From CAZJJY01 sp964546445 (lineage in GTDB: Bacteria > Patescibacteriota > Microgenomatia > PFEM01 > JAPLYW01), in contig CAZJJY010000028.1 in NCBI GenBank assembly GCA_964546445.1, positions 1 to 6,993 on the forward strand: a stretch of DNA of 6,993 nt, in the 5' to 3' direction. A program made the translations under genes and the position numbers. The notes beneath the pieces were generated by a model. That model searched no databases. It was not told the DNA's origin and worked only from the letters and a program-made list of their open reading frames with translations. Positions 1 through 5,740 of this stretch are shown one piece after another; the stretch's first letter is position 1, and each line of letters opens with the position of its first letter.

Positions 1-320
1 GCGATAGGAAGAAATTTGTTAACTTTTCCAACCAGTGATTCAAGGCCAATTTCATTTAGTTCTTCCTCCTCTCCAGTAAGTTCTCCGGCACCAGAATCAC
101 TTGTTTGCTTATGTCTTGTTTCATATTTTAAAGGTTCTTGACAACTTTTAACTCCATAACCAGTTCCTTCTAAGGATGGATCGCGGCATTCAGTACAGCC
201 GTTTGTGGCTCCTTGGCATTGGCTATTATTATCACAGAGAGTTCCACAACCTGCAGCAGAAATATCTTTAGGAGTAAACAAAAGTAGAAATCCTATTATT
301 AAAAAAATAATTTTTTTCAT
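1..320 (-). CDS. Exported Cys-rich protein, 5' part only (3' end outside window)
   Basis: Reading from the ATG at 320 towards 1 gives 106 complete codons with no stop; the gene continues beyond the left edge. The protein opens with a signal peptide (MKKIIFLIIGFLLLFTPKDI, cleavage likely after SA near residue 22), so it is exported or membrane-anchored. The following ~35 residues are rich in Cys (six between residues 25 and 61), which could form disulfides or a metal site. An acidic stretch comes next, then a segment starting LESLVGKVNKF. In CPR genomes, small Cys-rich exported proteins often continue into a hydrophobic segment resembling TrbC/VirB2-type pilins, preceded by a similar 'LIGxVI' start. 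That resemblance is from memory and weak, and the decisive part is missing. Start choice is supported by the signal peptide and by a promoter ending 9 bases upstream. Product otherwise unknown. Confidence 0.8.
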   Translation of the reverse strand, partial: MKKIIFLIIGFLLLFTPKDISAAGCGTLCDNNSQCQGATNGCTECRDPSLEGTGYGVKSCQEPLKYETRHKQTSDSGAGELTGEEEELNEIGLESLVGKVNKFLPI

Positions 321-328
321 TTAAGCAA

Positions 329-357
329 AGTTTATCAAATAAAGATATAGGGTTCAA
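329..357 (-). promoter_or_regulatory. Sigma70-type promoter for the minus-strand gene
   Basis: On the minus strand there is TTGAAC (357 to 352), a 17-base spacer, then TAAACT (334 to 329) preceded by TGA, an extended -10. The predicted transcription start is near 322, two bases before the ATG at 320, so the mRNA would be nearly leaderless. It lies back to back with the promoter of the gene at 388 and their upstream regions overlap. Confidence 0.6.
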
Positions 358-369
358 GAAGAGAGAAAA

Positions 370-378
370 TGTTATACT
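370..378 (+). promoter_or_regulatory. Extended -10 promoter for the SpoIID-like gene
   Basis: TGTTATACT is a TG-N-TATACT extended -10. Transcription should start near 385, three bases before the ATG at 388. No convincing -35 is visible (GGTTCA at 351-356 with a 16-base spacer is poor), as is common for extended -10 promoters. There is no Shine-Dalgarno sequence before the ATG. Confidence 0.6.
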
Positions 379-387
379 TTATTTAAT

Positions 388-2124
388 ATGAAATTTTCTT
401 TTAAAAAGTGGCTTTTGATATCGCTTTTACCTTTGTTAATCATTCCTTTTTCTTTCTCTTTTGCGAAAGAATGCAATGAAGGTGACCCTACCCTACAACA
501 GATTTGTTTAGATTTGAATGAGCTTAATAAGTCTTTACAGATGTCGGTTGATGCAACTAAACCTTTAGAATCAGAGTTGAATAAACTAGAATTACAAATA
601 AGTAATATTCAAGGGGCTATTAACGTAGCCAACAATAAGATCAAAACCTTGGAAGAAAATATTTTTCAGCGAGAGGTTGATTTAGAATATCAGAATCAAG
701 TTTTGGCTTTAAGGGTAAGAAGTTATTATAAAAAATCTCGTCAATATTCTCCTTTCTTAATATTTTTAGCTTCTTCTTCAGCTAAAGATTTATTTAGAGA
801 ACTTTCTTATAGACAGACGGCAGCGAGTGAGGATAGAAAGATAATTGCTAAGATATCTCAGGAGATAATTGATTTAAGTGAAGACAAAGAAACCTTAGAA
901 AAGAATAAAATAAGCTTAGCTGCTTCACAAAAAAAGCTTGATAAAGATGCTGAATTCTTTAGAACTGAAGTTGGGGCAGCAAAAGCTTTTCAAGATCAAC
1001 TTTCAACTGAGATTGCTGAACTAACAGCTAAACAACAATCTTTGTTATCAGAAAAAACAGGTACTTTTCAGACGACGGTTGGAGATGTTCCTTTAGCTGA
1101 TGATCTAAACTCTCGTCCCGATTATAATCCTGGTTTTTCTCCCGCCTTTGCCGCTTTTTCTTTTGGGGCTCCTCATCAAAAGGGGATGAGTCAGTATGGA
1201 GCTTATGGTCGAGCTAAGTCTGGCCAATCAGCTGAACAAATTTTGAAAGCTTATTATGGTGGGGGAATTGAAATCAGAGATCATGATCCTAACGCACAAA
1301 TTAATGTGGAAGGTTATGGTTCATATTCACTTGAAGAATATGCCAAACGAATTTATGAAATGCCAAGTAGTTGGGGTGATAATGGTGGAATGAATGCCCT
1401 TAAGGCTCAAGCAATTGCGGCACGTAGTTATGCATTGGCTAGAGGAGGAAGTATTTGTGCCACTGAAAGTTGTCAAGTTTTCAAACCTGATCCTAAAGGT
1501 GGTAATTGGGAACAAGCAGTTAATGAAACTAGAGGGAAAGTAGTTTATGCCAATGGTGGACCATTTTCTACTTGGTATGCTAGTACTAGTGGTGGTTATC
1601 AAAAATCTTACAGCTCTAATGGTTATTCAACCCCTGGATTTTGGGACACTTCTTGTGACAACCAAGGTTGTTGGACGGGGGAAGCTTGGGAGAAAAAAGC
1701 TGACTCTCCTTGGTTTTACAAAGGTTGGTATAAATCAAGAAGTGGAGCTACTTGTGGAAGATCTCATCCTTGGTTAAATCAAGAGGAAATGGCCGATATT
1801 CTTAACGCTGTTTTGGTTTATCGTTCTGGTCAAGGAACAGAACATATCTTGCCGATTGATTATGTTTCTTGTTTTGGTTCAAGTGGTGACCCTTGGTCAA
1901 TAAACCAAATGAAGAATGAAGCCAATAGTCGAGGAGGATCATTTAGCTCTGTTTCTAGTGCCAGTGTTAGCTACGCTACTAATGGGATAACAGCGAAGGT
2001 AATTTTTTCTACAAACAAAGGTTCTTTTGAAGTTTCCGGTGAAGAATTTAAAACAGTCTTTAATTTAAGAGCTCCTGGGAGAATAGCTTTAAAGTCAAAA
2101 CTGTTTAATATTGAATATAAATGA
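388..2124 (+). CDS. Secreted PcsB-type coiled-coil + SpoIID/LytB-domain peptidoglycan hydrolase
   Basis: 578 residues. Residues 1-26 are a signal peptide ending SFSFA. Residues ~40-230 form a long coiled coil; the stretch with LRVRSYYKKSRQYSPFLIFL resembles the N-terminal domain of PcsB/CwlO-type hydrolases, which docks to divisome or FtsEX-type partners. The rest is a SpoIID/LytB domain, a lytic transglycosylase fold acting on glycan strands stripped of peptides. Visible motifs are HQKGMSQYGAYGRA (263-275), the candidate catalytic Glu324 in RIYEMPSSW, ALKAQAIAARSYALA (337-351), CQVF (362-365) and STSGG (399-403). The GMSQYGAYG motif comes before the catalytic core, as in actinobacterial-type members. 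Eight Cys (29, 40, 357, 362, 423, 428, 456, 495) suggest disulfides outside the membrane. The likely role is septal or envelope remodelling, not sporulation. The start is set by the signal peptide and a close promoter. Family call is strong; the exact substrate is inferred. Confidence 0.9.
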   Translation: MKFSFKKWLLISLLPLLIIPFSFSFAKECNEGDPTLQQICLDLNELNKSLQMSVDATKPLESELNKLELQISNIQGAINVANNKIKTLEENIFQREVDLEYQNQVLALRVRSYYKKSRQYSPFLIFLASSSAKDLFRELSYRQTAASEDRKIIAKISQEIIDLSEDKETLEKNKISLAASQKKLDKDAEFFRTEVGAAKAFQDQLSTEIAELTAKQQSLLSEKTGTFQTTVGDVPLADDLNSRPDYNPGFSPAFAAFSFGAPHQKGMSQYGAYGRAKSGQSAEQILKAYYGGGIEIRDHDPNAQINVEGYGSYSLEEYAKRIYEMPSSWGDNGGMNALKAQAIAARSYALARGGSICATESCQVFKPDPKGGNWEQAVNETRGKVVYANGGPFSTWYASTSGGYQKSYSSNGYSTPGFWDTSCDNQGCWTGEAWEKKADSPWFYKGWYKSRSGATCGRSHPWLNQEEMADILNAVLVYRSGQGTEHILPIDYVSCFGSSGDPWSINQMKNEANSRGGSFSSVSSASVSYATNGITAKVIFSTNKGSFEVSGEEFKTVFNLRAPGRIALKSKLFNIEYK

Positions 2125-2130
2125 TAAAAT
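2122..2130 (+). promoter_or_regulatory. Extended -10 promoter overlapping the stop codon of the SpoIID-like gene
   Basis: TGATAAAAT (TG-A-TAAAAT) includes the TGA stop of the upstream gene. The predicted start of transcription is ~2137, one base before the ATG at 2138, so a leaderless mRNA is expected. No good -35 is visible. The same element recurs at the same distance before other starts in this window. Confidence 0.5.
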
Positions 2131-2137
2131 ACTAGGG

Positions 2138-2794
2138 ATGCAAGATTTATTTGTTGCCTCAAACCATAAGAAGAAAAAGAAGGAGAGAAGAAAAAAAGAA
2201 TTTGATAATAAAGAAATTATCAAAGACAAGGGACCTAAGGAGGCTTTGGCGGCCTTTGCTATTCATCCTAAAAAGGTTAGAGCGGAAATCCAAGATAAAG
2301 ATGAAGAAACAATCTTGTTTTTAAGACGTCATATTATCACCAATGTTGGTTGGATAGTTTTAATTTTAGGGTTAGCTTTGGTGCCTATTCTTGCTTTTAG
2401 TTCTTTTTCTTTTTCAATTATCCCAACGAATTTTCGGATTATGGCAATCTTACTTTGGTATCTTTTAGTTTTTGCCTTTGCTTTTGAAAGGTTTCTATCT
2501 TGGTTTTTTAATATTTATATTGTCACCGATGAGCGTATTATTGATATGAGTTTTGTCAATATTCTATTAAAGGATATTAGTGAGACAAAAATAGATCGTA
2601 TTCAAGATATTTCTTCTAAGACGGGTGGTTTTGTTCGTTCCTTTTTCAGATTTGGTGATGTTTATATTCAAACGGCCGGTTCAACTCCTGAAATTTGTTT
2701 TGAGGCTGTTCCTTATCCAAGTAGTGTGACTGCTGTTTTAAATGATTTAATTTTACAAGAAGAACAGGAAAAATTAGAGGGGAGAGTTAAATGA
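2138..2794 (+). CDS. Bacterial PH-domain (bPH_2 / YdbS-like, DUF304) membrane protein
   Basis: 218 residues. A Lys/Arg-rich cytoplasmic N-terminus (residues 11-34, including KKKKKERRKK) is followed by RRH before the first membrane helix (~70-90) and a second helix (~100-124). The C-terminal ~85 residues begin NIYIVTDERIIDMSF and run through DISETKIDRIQDISSKTGG and FFRFGDVYIQTAG. This is the characteristic bPH_2/YdbS fold found in small bacterial membrane proteins of mostly unknown function. An upstream in-frame TTG (2111) would overlap the previous gene. I prefer the ATG at 2138 because a promoter-like element ends 7 bases before it and the TTG lacks a ribosome-binding site. It is followed by an ATGA overlap with the next membrane protein gene, so the two are likely co-translated. 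Role unknown; envelope association is inferred from context. Confidence 0.88.
   Translation: MQDLFVASNHKKKKKERRKKEFDNKEIIKDKGPKEALAAFAIHPKKVRAEIQDKDEETILFLRRHIITNVGWIVLILGLALVPILAFSSFSFSIIPTNFRIMAILLWYLLVFAFAFERFLSWFFNIYIVTDERIIDMSFVNILLKDISETKIDRIQDISSKTGGFVRSFFRFGDVYIQTAGSTPEICFEAVPYPSSVTAVLNDLILQEEQEKLEGRVK
2779..2784 (+). promoter_or_regulatory. Shine-Dalgarno sequence for the gene at 2791
   Basis: GGGGAG lies six bases before the ATG at 2791, inside the 3' end of the bPH gene. It is the only clear Shine-Dalgarno sequence I see in the window. It fits a gene that is internal to an mRNA and so cannot be read by a leaderless mechanism. Confidence 0.6.
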
Positions 2795-3036
2795 CCCCCT
2801 TTGAAGAATTTATCCAAAATTTAACTCTATCAGGTTCTAATTTTTGGTTTTTAATAAAAATTCTTTTTATCGTTGCCTTGAGTTTGTATTTAGCTTTCGC
2901 GGTTATTATTGTTCGTCAGGTTAAGATAATGTTCGAAACTTTAAAGGGGATGTTAGATTGGCCTATTAAATTAATTGCTTGGGTTCACTTAGGGATTGCT
3001 TGTTTTATTTTTATTCTAGCCTTTATTATTCTTTAA
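2791..3036 (+). CDS. Small two-helix membrane protein (possibly DUF5657-like)
   Basis: 81 residues with two membrane helices (about 19-41 and 60-81) joined by a short basic/amphipathic linker (RQVKIMFETLKGMLDWPIK). It has no enzyme motifs. Its start overlaps the stop of the bPH gene (ATGA at 2791-2794) and is preceded by a good Shine-Dalgarno sequence, so translation is likely coupled. Size and layout resemble small CPR membrane proteins annotated as DUF5657; I recall this family only loosely and have not checked it. It sits between two other membrane proteins and may be a small partner subunit of either. Real coding is supported by the tight packing and by the clean hydrophobic pattern. Confidence 0.8.
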   Translation: MTPFEEFIQNLTLSGSNFWFLIKILFIVALSLYLAFAVIIVRQVKIMFETLKGMLDWPIKLIAWVHLGIACFIFILAFIIL

Positions 3037-3040
3037 AATT

Positions 3041-4909
3041 ATGAACGAATTTCTGCTCCATTCGGCCAAAATTGTTTCCACGCCGACAAAAGAAAGTGGA
3101 TCTTGGATCCATGTTTTTTCTCCCCAGACTTCTGATCAAAAAGATAAGTTAGAAAAACGTGGTCAACTTTTGGCTGTTATAAGTTTAAATAACTTTAAAG
3201 GTGAAGGAGAGATTGCTGTTTTAGGTAAAGAAATAATTTCTCGTTTACAAGAAGAATATTATGGCGACTTAGCTAAAGGTGCTTTTGAGTACTTAAAAGA
3301 ATCGGTAAATAAAGTTATCGGTGAGACTGAAGAAGAGAGTTTTGATTTAAGTATTGGAGCAATTGTTATCTTAGACTCAATTTTATATAGCGTTATCAGC
3401 GATGGAGGAAAACTTTTTATTCATCGTGAAGGTCAATCTCATCCGTTGTTGTCAAGGAAAGATAGCTTAAGTGGTTATTTAAAGATTGGTGATAGTTTTT
3501 TATTAGGGAGTGGTGAATTCTTTGGGCTGGTTGACAATCAGAGTTTAAAAAATGCTCTATCTTCGGCGACACCTCAAGAGGGAGTAGAGATTTTAGCTCC
3601 CCTAGTTCATGAGCAACAATTAGGTGGAGCGGCGGCTGTTTTATTTAGAGTTTTTAAACAACCAGAAGAAAAAGAACTCTCTTCTTCTGAGGCAATTAGT
3701 GTTAGTAAAAAAACCAGCTTTTTTTCATCGTTAACGATGAATATTAAAGATAAATTTTCTTCTTTAACAGATAGTTCAAAGAATTATATTAAAAAACGAG
3801 CAATTTATCTTAAAAGTGAGAAAGAAAAATCTTCTCGTCCTCAGAAAACTTTAATGACTGTGGCCGTTGTTCTTCTCTTCCTTCTTTTTTCAAGCGTTTT
3901 TTTTGGAATGAGACAGAGAGAAAGATTAGGCCTAGATCAAGGATCCCAAGAAATTTTAAGAGAAGCTAGGCAGAAAAAAGAGGAGGGAGAAGCCCTGCTT
4001 ACCTTGAATCCGGCCAAATCAAGACAACTTTTATTGGAGGCGAAGGACTTATTGGGACAAATAGATCAAGATAAGGAAGATAAAAGTTTTTTGGAATTTA
4101 AAGAAGAATTGGAAAAAGTCCTCAATGAAGTTTTGCAAGAACATGAGGTTATTGGGGAGTTATTTTTTGATTTAGAAATTATTAAGGCTTCGGCCTTTGG
4201 AGATAGGATATCTCTGTTAGATGATAGATTAATTATCTTAGATAAAAATCAAAATTCTGTTTATAGTATTGGGGCTGAAGATAAAAAGAATGCTATTTTA
4301 TCAGGGGGAGAGAAGTTGAAAGGACCAAGTCTTTTAACAACAACGGAAAATGGAGCTTATGTTCTGGCCGAAGATGGTGTTTTAAAAGCGGCTAAAACGC
4401 CAAGCTTGCTTATAGAGAAAGATAGTACTTGGTCAAATATTATAGATATGGAGGGTTTCTCTTCTAATTTGTATCTTTTAGATAATGGAGGAGAGATTTG
4501 GAAATATCCATTTTTGGAAACGGAATTTTCTAGTAAACAAAGGTGGCTTAAAGAACAGACAAGTCTCTCTTCGGCCTTATCAATGGCTGTTGATGGTTCT
4601 TTGTGGGTCTTATTAAACGATGGAAGTATTTTGAGATTTACTCAGGGCGATAGTAATTTCTTTAGGATTACTGGTTTAGAAAAAGGATTTAGTAATCCAA
4701 GTATTATTTACACTGATTTTAACAGTGAGAATCTTTATATTTTAGATAAAGGTAATTCTCGTGTTGTGGCCATAGATAAATCAGGGGAATATAAGGCAGA
4801 ATATCATTGGTCAGAGATGTCTAGTGTTAATGACTTGCTTGTTTTAGAAGAACAAAGTAAAATCTTCCTTCTTGTTGGTAGTAAAATTTTTACTATTGAG
4901 ATCAAATGA
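3041..4909 (+). CDS. PP2C-like (degenerate) domain + membrane helix + C-terminal beta-propeller protein
   Basis: 622 residues. Residues ~1-215 follow the outline of a PP2C/PPM phosphatase: LLAVISLNNFKGEGE (43-57) where active enzymes have an ADGMGG-like motif, SDGGKLFIHREGQ (120-132) where they have GDSRAYL, and LLGSGEFFG (154-162) where they have a TDG motif. Most metal-binding Asp residues are missing, so it is probably a pseudophosphatase. A Ser/Lys-rich linker leads to one membrane helix (~270-290), a charged, predicted helical segment (~300-372), then ~245 residues of repeated beta-rich units with YLLD/YILD and one NHL-like unit (NLYILDKGNSRVVAIDKSG, 564-582), consistent with a beta-propeller. 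The topology would put the PP2C-like part in the cytoplasm and the propeller outside, a layout suited to transmembrane sensing. The gene starts four bases after the previous stop without a clear ribosome-binding site, and its end overlaps smpB. Confidence 0.82.
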   Translation: MNEFLLHSAKIVSTPTKESGSWIHVFSPQTSDQKDKLEKRGQLLAVISLNNFKGEGEIAVLGKEIISRLQEEYYGDLAKGAFEYLKESVNKVIGETEEESFDLSIGAIVILDSILYSVISDGGKLFIHREGQSHPLLSRKDSLSGYLKIGDSFLLGSGEFFGLVDNQSLKNALSSATPQEGVEILAPLVHEQQLGGAAAVLFRVFKQPEEKELSSSEAISVSKKTSFFSSLTMNIKDKFSSLTDSSKNYIKKRAIYLKSEKEKSSRPQKTLMTVAVVLLFLLFSSVFFGMRQRERLGLDQGSQEILREARQKKEEGEALLTLNPAKSRQLLLEAKDLLGQIDQDKEDKSFLEFKEELEKVLNEVLQEHEVIGELFFDLEIIKASAFGDRISLLDDRLIILDKNQNSVYSIGAEDKKNAILSGGEKLKGPSLLTTTENGAYVLAEDGVLKAAKTPSLLIEKDSTWSNIIDMEGFSSNLYLLDNGGEIWKYPFLETEFSSKQRWLKEQTSLSSALSMAVDGSLWVLLNDGSILRFTQGDSNFFRITGLEKGFSNPSIIYTDFNSENLYILDKGNSRVVAIDKSGEYKAEYHWSEMSSVNDLLVLEEQSKIFLLVGSKIFTIEIK

Positions 4910-5340
4910 AAATAAAAAATCGTAAAGCATCTTTTAACTATCAAATTTTAGATAAATTTGAAGCAGGGATGGCTTTGAATGGCGCCGAAGTAAAGTCAAT
5001 AAAGAACGGCCATTTAAAGCTAGAAGAGTCTTTTGTGCGTTTCAAAGATAATGAAGCGTGGCTTTTTAATGCCCATGTTCATCCTTATGCTTTTTCTAAG
5101 AACAAAGATTATAATCCGCTACGTCCAAAGAAGCTTCTTTTACATAAAAAAGAACTTCTAAAATTAAGACAAAATTTAGAACAAAAAAACTTGACAATTG
5201 TGCCTATCTTATGCTATATTAAGCATAATAAAGTTAAGCTTGAAGTAGCTTTGGCAAGAGGGAAGAAAAAATACGAAAAGAGGGAATCGATTAAGAAGAA
5301 AGACTTGCAAAGAGAAGTTGAAAGTAAAATTAAATTATAA
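4906..5340 (+). CDS. smpB: SsrA-binding protein SmpB
   Basis: 144 residues, slightly short of the usual ~150-160. SmpB binds tmRNA, takes the place of a codon-anticodon helix in the A site, and lets tmRNA rescue stalled ribosomes. Family signatures are present in order: FNYQILDKFEAGMALNGAEV then KSIKNG (10-35), WLFNAHVHPY (near 52-61), RPKKLLLHKKE (near 73-84), and the basic C-terminal tail ALARGKKKYEKRESIKKKD (115-133). That tail enters the mRNA channel and normally reads GKKxYDKRxxxKxRD. The start overlaps the stop of the PP2C-like gene (ATGA), implying coupled translation. The tmRNA gene begins six bases after the stop codon, a common bacterial pairing. Confidence 0.97.
   Translation: MKIKNRKASFNYQILDKFEAGMALNGAEVKSIKNGHLKLEESFVRFKDNEAWLFNAHVHPYAFSKNKDYNPLRPKKLLLHKKELLKLRQNLEQKNLTIVPILCYIKHNKVKLEVALARGKKKYEKRESIKKKDLQREVESKIKL
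5191..5220 (+). promoter_or_regulatory. Strong sigma70-type promoter inside smpB, probably for ssrA
   Basis: TTGACA (5191-5196, perfect consensus), an 18-base spacer, and TATATT (5215-5220) preceded by TGC, an extended -10. Transcription would start near 5227, giving a ~120-nt leader before the mature tmRNA 5' end, removable by RNase P. The six bases between smpB and ssrA leave no room for a promoter, so one inside smpB is expected. These bases also encode smpB residues, so chance agreement cannot be excluded. Confidence 0.6.
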
Positions 5341-5346
5341 TTTTTT

Positions 5347-5706
5347 GGGGATGTAAGTATCGACGGAAAAGTTCTTTAAAAGACTGCAGACCGAGGATAA
5401 TACTGCTCGTAAAAGTGTATTAAAAATAACTAACGTTAATAAAACTAACGTTCCTGTTTTCGCTTACGCTTACGCTTAAGTTTAAACAGTGCTTGTTTTC
5501 TTTTCTCTTGGTGAGATGAACAAGTAACAACACAGCCAAGATGCGATTTTAATGGTTGATTTTCATTAAAATCAAAGACTTTAATCTTTACCTTAACTTT
5601 CCGGTCAACAGGATCATTTTAAGGCGAGAATTAAAAGTTGACTAAGTCTGTAGAGGTCTTTTAGAAATTTGTTTCGGACCCCGTTTCATCGCGGGCATCT
5701 CCACCA
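5347..5706 (+). ncRNA. ssrA: Transfer-messenger RNA (tmRNA, ssrA), one-piece form
   Basis: 360 nt. The 5' GGGGATG (5347-5353) pairs with CATCTCC (5696-5702) to make the acceptor stem, followed by an encoded ACCA (5703-5706). The D-loop-like TATCGACGG follows the 5' strand. The long P2 helix is visible as AAAAGAC (5378-5384) with GTCTTTT (5656-5662) and GCAGAC (5386-5391) with GTCTGT (5646-5651). Pseudoknot 1 is clear: CGAG (5392-5395) with CTCG (5406-5409), and TAATAC (5398-5403) with GTATTA (5417-5422). Later helices include a 10-bp stem (5545-5554 with 5564-5573) and a probable pseudoknot 4 (CCTTAA 5591-5596 with TTAAGG 5619-5624; AACTTT 5595-5600 with AAAGTT 5634-5639). The T-arm (CCCG/CGGG around TTTCATCG) deviates from the usual GTTCRANYC. 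It acts with SmpB, encoded just upstream. Confidence 0.96.
5432..5479 (+). other. tmRNA tag-peptide reading frame (NVNKTNVPVFAYAYA, stop TAA)
   Basis: The only open frame of suitable position and length after pseudoknot 1 ends at TAA 5477-5479. I take AAC at 5432 as the resume codon because T and A occupy -5 and -4, as in E. coli (U85, A86), and it lies nine bases after pseudoknot 1. ACT at 5429 or GTT at 5435 are alternatives. With the charged Ala, the tag would be A plus NVNKTNVPVFAYAYA. The end is AYAYA rather than the common ALAA. The codons contain two internal duplications: ACTAACGTT twice, and GCTTAC twice followed by GCTTAA. Confidence 0.75.
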
Positions 5707-5708
5707 AG

Positions 5709-5740
5709 AAAAAGCTGCCGGATTTACTGGCAGTTTTTTT
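5709..5740 (+). terminator. Intrinsic terminator of the smpB-ssrA unit
   Basis: CTGCC (5715-5719) pairs with GGCAG (5729-5733) around a nine-base loop. A G-U pair and A-tract/T-tract pairing (5709-5713 with 5735-5739) extend the stem, and a run of seven T follows (5734-5740). It begins two bases after the tmRNA CCA end. Its T-tract directly touches the ATG of the downstream comF-like gene at 5741. Confidence 0.85.

Noticed and set aside
1327..1602. Minus-strand 91-codon open frame inside the SpoIID gene
   Set aside because: Low-complexity Ser/Thr/Ile translation opposite well-conserved SpoIID motifs; a shadow of the real gene.
1547..1777. Plus-strand 76-codon frame inside the SpoIID gene
   Set aside because: Out-of-frame shadow of the conserved STSGG region; no motif and no start signals.
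2111..2137. TTG start giving a nine-residue longer bPH protein
   Set aside because: It overlaps the previous gene by 14 bases, lacks a ribosome-binding site, and an extended -10 lies between it and the ATG at 2138.
3041..3700. Active PP2C phosphatase call
   Set aside because: The fold outline fits but the motif Asp residues expected for the two-metal site are mostly absent.
5347..5706. Permuted two-piece tmRNA
   Set aside because: The 5' acceptor strand, tag frame and 3' CCA end are in the standard one-piece order with matching helices.
5669..5740. TTG start extending ComF by 24 residues
   Set aside because: The extension would be made from the tmRNA T-arm, CCA end and terminator; the family's normal N-terminus begins at 5741.
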